From: an uncultured Prevotella sp.
GTDB lineage: Bacteria; Bacteroidota; Bacteroidia; Bacteroidales; Bacteroidaceae
Reading direction: 5' to 3'
DNA: 64,000 nt
Assembly: GCA_905233165.1 (NCBI GenBank)
Contig: CAJODL010000005.1
Location: 1 to 64,000 of the forward strand
In this document: positions 58,115 through 64,000 of the stretch, piece after piece
Numbering within the stretch: the first letter of the stretch is position 1
Layout of the letters: each line of letters opens with the position of its first letter
The notes under the pieces: generated by a model
The model's input: the letters and a program-made list of their open reading frames with translations, nothing else
Told to the model about the DNA's origin: nothing
The model's database searches: none
Translations under genes and position numbers: made by a program

Positions 58115-60886
58115 CTAAAATGGCAATTCCGGTTCTTCCGGTTCCTTTGGCTTTTGACTTGCAAGAAACTCTTTTTCTGACTGTACGTAGTAGTAATATT
58201 TCGGATCACCATTTTCGTCCCGACAGCGCCACTGCTCACCATCCTTCTCCTTCTTCGTTATGCTGGCAGGATTGAGACAGTGCAGATGGTCTGCAAATTT
58301 GCAATACTCCGTCAAGTGTTGCTTCAATATTCGCGGTATCCATACGAACTTTGTTTCATTGGTGAAGTCAGCGAGTACTTTTTCAACCTTTATCATTGTA
58401 TCCACATTACCGCTGCCGTCACAGAAATAGTCATCGGCCCACTGTTTGAAGTCCTTACCGACTGACATCAGCTGTTCGCGACGTTCTATGCGATTCAGTG
58501 GTGGCAGTATGCGTCTCTTTCCCTTTGGTAATGAGAGGTGGAACTGCACGCACTGCAGCATAAAGGCAAAGTCGAGCTGCCAGTCGTGTTCACTATACTC
58601 CGTGCCCATAAGTTCCATACCGAAGTCGTCGCGTATAGTGCGCGTCTCCTGGTAGTCGTTATTTGGAGTCTTGACGTGATAGTAGTCACTGAACGGCAGC
58701 TGCCATATACGGCCCTCTGTGCTTGGATCGTGACGTGACAACACATAGTTTGTAGCCAACACAAACTTCGGGCTCTGCGTAAACGGTATGACGTAAGAGT
58801 GTCGGTTTTTCTCCTCCACACGGAAGTCACCCGTCACCATGCCGTAGATGAAGTTGTAGTCGAACTTATTTGAACACTCATCAATGAAGACAATGTCTGT
58901 GTCGTTCGTCACTCCGTCAAACAGAAAGCGAGGCTCTCTGAATGACGTATTGCCTGCGTCTATCCTAAAGTGCTTGCGCATCGTCAAGATAGCATTAACA
59001 TAGAACGACTTTCCGCTGCGTCCGTTGCAATCATCACTATTCTCCGTCATAGTGCTATCCAGACAGATGGTAGCATAGGCTTCCGATTGCGACTTCTGGT
59101 TGTAGAGCAGATAACCCACATTGTCTATCTTGCTCACCTTGTTAAGGTCCTCCTCAGCCTTCTCTTCATCAGTCAGAGGCAGTTGCCCTTCGTCGGTCTT
59201 ACGCCAATAGATACGTGAGGTATTCAACACAAACTGCATGAAGTTACTCCGTTCTATACTGTCATTGACATCAACGTGATATGTGCCATCCTCGTCGGTG
59301 GTTATGGTAAACATTTTCGGCATCTCCCGATAGTCATGCTCTATGATGTTCTCTTCCCACACGTAGTGTCCGGCACCCTCGTTGTAAGAGTGGCGTATGA
59401 TGCTGTCTGCCGTAACCTCTACCCAGCAATTTCTGAAGAAGAAATACTGCGATGTGGAGGTAGCCTTACTGAAGTCCAAATCATCACGCTCACGCAACGT
59501 GCTCATGTGCGCTGTAGGTAAATCACGGCTACGAAGCACTCTGTCCTGCAATGCAGCAGGAAGACCATGCTTCTCCATCCAGCCTTTGAGGAACGATGCT
59601 ATAGCCTTGTGTGTCACGCGTTGCACCTTTATACCTTGTATGCGTACATACACGGGGTCACTCTGCGTCTCGTCCTTGATGGTGAAGAAGCCGTTAAGCT
59701 CAAGGAAGTAGTCAAGCGACGTACGCGAAATCTCATACGTCTTCACGCCGTTCTGCTTTTCTGCAATGTTCCAGAACTTGGCACTCTTGGCACGAGCCAC
59801 AAGTTGGTCCATAGCACTCTTCTGAGGATGCAGACGACGGAAGTCACGTAGGTCTTTACGCACGCGTCCTCTTTCATCATGCAATCCTCCCATGTCTTCT
59901 TGTGTAAGCCACGCTGTGGAGATGTCAAGATGCTCAAGTGCCATACGCTCCCCCGCCCTGATGCCGGTAGAGTCGATATCAGGAATGTTGACAATACGCT
60001 CGGCATACTTCTTTAATATGCTCAAGTCATAATCTGTCAATCCCTTTACCTCGCTATCCAGCCATACGGCGTAATAGCCAGCACTGAGAGCACTGATAGC
60101 ATCAGAACCGCCACTGACAATAAGCAGCACGGGCAGTTTTTTCTCACCACCCTCGTTATACACTTTCCGCACGGCATCGAGTCCGTAGATGTAGTTACCA
60201 TCCTTTGGCTTTTTGCCAGAAATCAGAAAGCGATGAGCCTTGTCAGGATTCTTCGGTTCATAAACCTTATAGAACACCTGCTGCTGTCCCTGTTCGTCGG
60301 TGTAGCAACACTTCTGGGCAAAGATAGGATACGTGTCCGTAGGCTTGCGTATGGTCATTTTATCACCATACACTATGCGCACCTCCTTTACGGCACACCA
60401 GCCGTACGTTTCCAAGTGTTCAGCCTTTACACCTGCACCCCAGCAGCTGAGGTCAACATTTCCGAAGCCCTCACAGAGTTCTACTTTAGGCGCACTACCC
60501 TTCTCTTCTGCCGCAGCATCACGTTGCTCAACGACAGGCTTATTGACACTCTTCGACAGCGTCTCCTGCACGCCATAGCGTTCAGCAAGTTCTTCCAGCG
60601 CCAAGCGGAAGTCGCCCTTGCCATAGCCATGCACCCACATGTAGAGGTCGATAGGCGAAAAATATCCGCCACCGTCACTCATACCATAGTCTTTCACATG
60701 CCAGCAGTCTTCTCCATCCTTTGGCGGATAGAGATATGCCGATGGCGTACGCTCATCAGAGCGAAGGCGAAAAGCCTTCTTTGTGTTGTTTACAGAATCA
60801 CCGATGTTCGGAAACAATTCTGCGATAATTTCCAGACCTCCGTTTGTATTTCTATAGAGGTCGGTTAACAATGTATTATTATACAT
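58115..60886 (-). CDS. Toprim-like primase / SF3-type helicase (mobile-element or phage type)
   Basis: VSGGSDAISALSAGYYAVWLDS and NIPDIDSTGIRAGERMA; Walker A NGRSGKSFYVNAIL; IVFIDECSNKFDY. Confidence 0.75.
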   Translation of the reverse strand: MYNNTLLTDLYRNTNGGLEIIAELFPNIGDSVNNTKKAFRLRSDERTPSAYLYPPKDGEDCWHVKDYGMSDGGGYFSPIDLYMWVHGYGKGDFRLALEELAERYGVQETLSKSVNKPVVEQRDAAAEEKGSAPKVELCEGFGNVDLSCWGAGVKAEHLETYGWCAVKEVRIVYGDKMTIRKPTDTYPIFAQKCCYTDEQGQQQVFYKVYEPKNPDKAHRFLISGKKPKDGNYIYGLDAVRKVYNEGGEKKLPVLLIVSGGSDAISALSAGYYAVWLDSEVKGLTDYDLSILKKYAERIVNIPDIDSTGIRAGERMALEHLDISTAWLTQEDMGGLHDERGRVRKDLRDFRRLHPQKSAMDQLVARAKSAKFWNIAEKQNGVKTYEISRTSLDYFLELNGFFTIKDETQSDPVYVRIQGIKVQRVTHKAIASFLKGWMEKHGLPAALQDRVLRSRDLPTAHMSTLRERDDLDFSKATSTSQYFFFRNCWVEVTADSIIRHSYNEGAGHYVWEENIIEHDYREMPKMFTITTDEDGTYHVDVNDSIERSNFMQFVLNTSRIYWRKTDEGQLPLTDEEKAEEDLNKVSKIDNVGYLLYNQKSQSEAYATICLDSTMTENSDDCNGRSGKSFYVNAILTMRKHFRIDAGNTSFREPRFLFDGVTNDTDIVFIDECSNKFDYNFIYGMVTGDFRVEEKNRHSYVIPFTQSPKFVLATNYVLSRHDPSTEGRIWQLPFSDYYHVKTPNNDYQETRTIRDDFGMELMGTEYSEHDWQLDFAFMLQCVQFHLSLPKGKRRILPPLNRIERREQLMSVGKDFKQWADDYFCDGSGNVDTMIKVEKVLADFTNETKFVWIPRILKQHLTEYCKFADHLHCLNPASITKKEKDGEQWRCRDENGDPKYYYYVQSEKEFLASQKPKEPEEPELPF

Positions 60887-61380
60887 ATTAATAATTTTTA
60901 ATTTTATGTGGTCCCAAATCACTTTGCCGTCGGTTATTGTTTTGCCACCCCTTCATAATCGGCACGCGGCTTCGTACCTAAGAAGTTGGTGCAAAGGTAA
61001 TGTGAAAAACATGGTAAAAAAAATACCGCTATTTTCCACAGACCATAAAGTGTTGTTTATCAGATGTTTAGCATTAGCCCTGCACGTTACAGAATTAATC
61101 AACACTTTATATTGGTATTTAAATTAAAGAATTTAAGAAAACGTAATAAGAGCGTTTTAGTTGAGATTATGCAATCAGAACAAGGAAAAAGTCTTAAAAA
61201 ATACGCAAAAGTACGCAAAAGTACGGAGTATGACAAATTAGGGTCTATCGTAGTAATATTTTTTTTTTTTGAAAAATTCAACACTTGGGCATCTCTTCCG
61301 GCATCAACCCTTATCCATACGCGCCAAAAGTGTTTTCTCAAAAAAACGTCTTTTTGTTTTGTTAATAAAATTATTTTTCA

Positions 61381-61388
61381 TACCTTTG
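61381..61388 (+). promoter_or_regulatory. -7 element TACCTTTG upstream of the ncRNA candidate
   Basis: Motif match. Confidence 0.5.
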
Positions 61389-61455
61389 CACTCAGATGCT
61401 GGCGATAGACCTCAGCGGAGGTGCTGGCATGACTTTATTGGTAAAAAATTAACAA

Positions 61456-61609
61456 GCGTTTGCTGTTATTCGGAACATCTTAGAATCTACCACATTCAAA
61501 AGACCAAATACCGAAGAGTAAGTTGCAAACGTCTGTGCGCATAGCATGGGCGTGACTTATCTGGTATTTGAGGCTTGTGGTAGAGCCGTAGGATGTGGAT
61601 TAGAAACGT
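61456..61609 (+). ncRNA. Long-hairpin RNA candidate, 6S-like architecture
   Basis: Nested pairings: 61456-61461/61604-61609, 61487-61494/61576-61583, 61505-61512/61563-61570, 61529-61538/61544-61553. Confidence 0.5.
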
Positions 61610-61680
61610 CCATGTCTTTTTGTGCTCTGTCCATAGTCTCTTTCCTCCGAAGATAAGCAATACGCATTTATGCATAGCGT

Positions 61681-62790
61681 ATGGCAAACAAAAACCTAAA
61701 TGCGGCTAAGACTGCAAAGAAGGATGAGTTTTACACGCAGTTGACAGACATAGAACGGGAGTTGCAACATTATTGGCAGCATTTTCGTGATAAGGTAGTG
61801 CTCTGCAATTGCGATGACCCTTATGAGAGTAACTTCTTTAAATATTTCGCCCTGAGATTTAACCAGTTGGGGCTGAAGAAACTTATATGCACTTGCTATG
61901 ATGGTTCTCCTCTTGCAGGTACACAACTCTCATTGTTCTCACTTGATACTGATGGTAACGAAAAGAAAACAGCATACAAAGTAGAGATAAGTGAAGTAAA
62001 GGACTTGAATGGTGATGGGGCTGTAGATTTGGCAGATGTAGAATACCTTATAAAGAATGATAAGAATGTATTATCTATCCTTCGTGGTAATGGTGATTTT
62101 CGTTCCGAAGAATGTATAGAACTGCTGAAACAAGCTGACATTGTTGTAACCAATCCCCCGTTCTCGCTGTTCCGTGAGTATATAGGGCAACTGATGAAGT
62201 ATGAAAAGAAGTTCCTGATAATAGGGAATCAGAATGGAACATCCTACAAAGAAATATTCCCTTTATTAATGAATAATGAGATATGGCTCGGATATAATTC
62301 TGGACACACATGGTTTGCTGTACCAGAGCATTATACAATTCCTGACTTCTATGATTTAAATGATGTTCAAAGGCTTCGTTCTAATGGTTATGCATATAAA
62401 GATGGAAAATTATGGAGAAACCTTGGTAATATCTGCTGGTTTACTAACCTTGACCATAAAAAACGACACGAAGAAATTGATTTAATTAATCACTATTCTC
62501 CAGAAGAATATCCTACGTATGTAAATTATGATGCAATAGAAGTGAGCAAATATACCGATATTCCATGTGATTATGATGGCTATATGGGAGTTCCTATTAC
62601 TTTTTTAGATAAATATAACCCTAATCAGTTTGAAATATTGGGAATAAGTACAGTTATTGGAACAAACAAACCTAAAGATTTACCTAAATCAAAACAAGGA
62701 GGTCCTGCATTCTATATAAAACAGAATGGTGAATACAAACGAATGTACACGAGAATCCTCATCCGCAACAAACACCCTCAAAAGATATGA
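61681..62790 (+). CDS. EcoRI-family adenine-specific DNA methyltransferase
   Basis: AKKDEFYTQLTDIERELQHY, CDDPYESNFFKYF, ADIVVTNPPFSLFREYI. Confidence 0.88.
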   Translation: MANKNLNAAKTAKKDEFYTQLTDIERELQHYWQHFRDKVVLCNCDDPYESNFFKYFALRFNQLGLKKLICTCYDGSPLAGTQLSLFSLDTDGNEKKTAYKVEISEVKDLNGDGAVDLADVEYLIKNDKNVLSILRGNGDFRSEECIELLKQADIVVTNPPFSLFREYIGQLMKYEKKFLIIGNQNGTSYKEIFPLLMNNEIWLGYNSGHTWFAVPEHYTIPDFYDLNDVQRLRSNGYAYKDGKLWRNLGNICWFTNLDHKKRHEEIDLINHYSPEEYPTYVNYDAIEVSKYTDIPCDYDGYMGVPITFLDKYNPNQFEILGISTVIGTNKPKDLPKSKQGGPAFYIKQNGEYKRMYTRILIRNKHPQKI

Positions 62791-63911
62791 TGACAATAAA
62801 GCAGATAGAAGTAACCGTTGGTGAAATCACAAAAGGTTATCTAAACAACGACGAACAAGGCGTTCGTGGATATGACGGCAGACTGGATATCCGGCCGCCA
62901 TATCAGCGTGAATTTATATATAATGAGAAAGAGCAACAGGCTGTTATTACAACTGTCCTTAATGGCTACCCATTGAACGTGATGTATTGGGTGAAGCGTA
63001 GCGATGACGCCGAGTGTCCTTATGAAGTGATGGACGGACAACAGCGTACACTTTCACTATGCGAATACGTGGACGGCAAGTTTGCATATGACTTTAAAAA
63101 CTTCTTTAATCAACCGAAAGATATTCAGGAGAAGATACTGAACTATCCTCTGACAATATATCTCTGCGAAGGTGAGCCAAGCGAGAAACTGGAGTGGTTT
63201 AAGACCATTAACATAGCAGGCAAACCTCTGAATGAACAGGAGATAAACAACGCCATCTTTGCAGGGCCTTTCGTGAGCGATGCTAAGCGACATTTCTCAA
63301 AGTCGAATTGTGGTGCTTATCGTTTAGGAAAAGACCTCGTAAACGGAACTCCTATACGTCAGGATTTTTTGAAGAAAGCCCTTGAATGGATGGCTGACCA
63401 CGAGACACGAGAGGGCCACAGAATGAATGCCGTACAATATATGGCAGACCACCAGCATGACCCTAATGCCAATAATCTTTGGACGTATTTCCAGACAGTA
63501 TTGAATTGGGCCATAACGAACTTCGATATGAAGAAGTTCAAGAAGATAATGAAAGGGCTTGACTGGGCCTTCTTATATGACAAATATGGTTCTGAAACTC
63601 TCGACACAGCAGAGTTAGGAAAGCGCATATCACAACTGATGCGCGACAGCGAGATACAAAAGCAACAAGGCATCATACCTTATGTGCTGACAGGTGATGA
63701 ACATTATCTCGACCTGCGTAGTTTTCCTGATGACATTAAACTGGCTGCATGGGAAAAACAGAATCATATCTGCCCAATATGTGGTAAGGAATTTGACTTT
63801 GAGTTCATGGAGGGTGACCACATCACTCCGTGGCGTGACGGAGGACGTACGGTAATTGAAAATTGCCAGATGCTCTGCCGAGAATGTAACAGAAGAAAGG
63901 GAGCAAAATAA
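62787..63911 (+). CDS. DUF262 (GmrS-like) and HNH endonuclease protein
   Basis: IRPPYQREFIY, VMDGQQRTLSL (DGQQR), CPICGKEFDFEFMEGDHITPWRDGGRTVIENCQMLCRECNRRKG. Confidence 0.88.
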   Translation: MMTIKQIEVTVGEITKGYLNNDEQGVRGYDGRLDIRPPYQREFIYNEKEQQAVITTVLNGYPLNVMYWVKRSDDAECPYEVMDGQQRTLSLCEYVDGKFAYDFKNFFNQPKDIQEKILNYPLTIYLCEGEPSEKLEWFKTINIAGKPLNEQEINNAIFAGPFVSDAKRHFSKSNCGAYRLGKDLVNGTPIRQDFLKKALEWMADHETREGHRMNAVQYMADHQHDPNANNLWTYFQTVLNWAITNFDMKKFKKIMKGLDWAFLYDKYGSETLDTAELGKRISQLMRDSEIQKQQGIIPYVLTGDEHYLDLRSFPDDIKLAAWEKQNHICPICGKEFDFEFMEGDHITPWRDGGRTVIENCQMLCRECNRRKGAK

Positions 63912-63926
63912 AGCACACAAAAAAAT

Positions 63927-63959
63927 ACCGGAAGGATGTTGTCATCTTTCCGGTTTTTC
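63927..63959 (+). terminator. Intrinsic terminator after the DUF262-HNH gene
   Basis: ACCGGAAGGATG-TTGT-CATCTTTCCGGT-TTTTT. Confidence 0.85.
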
Positions 63960-64000
63960 ATTTTTTTATTCTTTCATTCTTTGCAGGACTCGCTGATGGG

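Noticed and set aside
60233-60868. 211-aa plus-strand ORF opposite the primase-helicase
   Set aside because: Antisense to a large motif-bearing CDS.
58115-60886. A complete prophage or plasmid
   Set aside because: Only a primase-helicase and repeats are visible; no capsid, portal, terminase, relaxase or integrase was recognised.

Overview
The window looks like a Bacteroidales chromosome, most likely Prevotella-like: TAnnTTTG -7 promoter motifs, glycogen and fumarate/propionate metabolism, DUF4270 and DUF4491 genes, and a T9SS-like tail. Housekeeping blocks, left to right: RelA/SpoT-STAS-RsbW; tRNA-Arg(ACG); glycogen enzymes (GH57, GT4, debranching enzyme); a C5-type heme cluster (hemN-hemG-hemE-hemA/hemC fusion-hemD-hemB-hemL); two-component system plus duplicated Na/Pi cotransporters; hsp20; tig; ECF sigma module; a full pantothenate/CoA operon (panB-panC-panD-coaBC-coaX); PIN-like protein; GH2; AspT-like transporter plus Na+-pumping methylmalonyl-CoA decarboxylase cluster; thrS-ffh-folD. 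Accessory regions are about 24.8-29.85 kb (ATPase remnant, five-gene unknown cassette with J-domain-like proteins, structured DNA, DUF2442/DUF4160 pair, 91-bp inverted repeats) and about 56.3-64 kb (RAYT-like transposase with a cognate-looking hairpin, iteron-like repeats, primase-helicase, a 6S-like RNA candidate, and an EcoRI-family methylase with a DUF262-HNH nuclease). Main unusual observations: (1) many intergenic arrays with a constant 7-bp period whose unit sequence changes, sometimes mid-array without loss of phase; (2) a GluTR-HMBS fusion with no cofactor-cysteine domain visible; (3) a RAYT-like transposase and two similar hairpins, one adjacent and one 28 kb away; (4) the methylase plus DUF262-HNH pair preceded by a strongly folded RNA candidate; (5) the five-gene J-domain-like cassette. 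All calls come from reading the sequence and the supplied translations. No database search was run.
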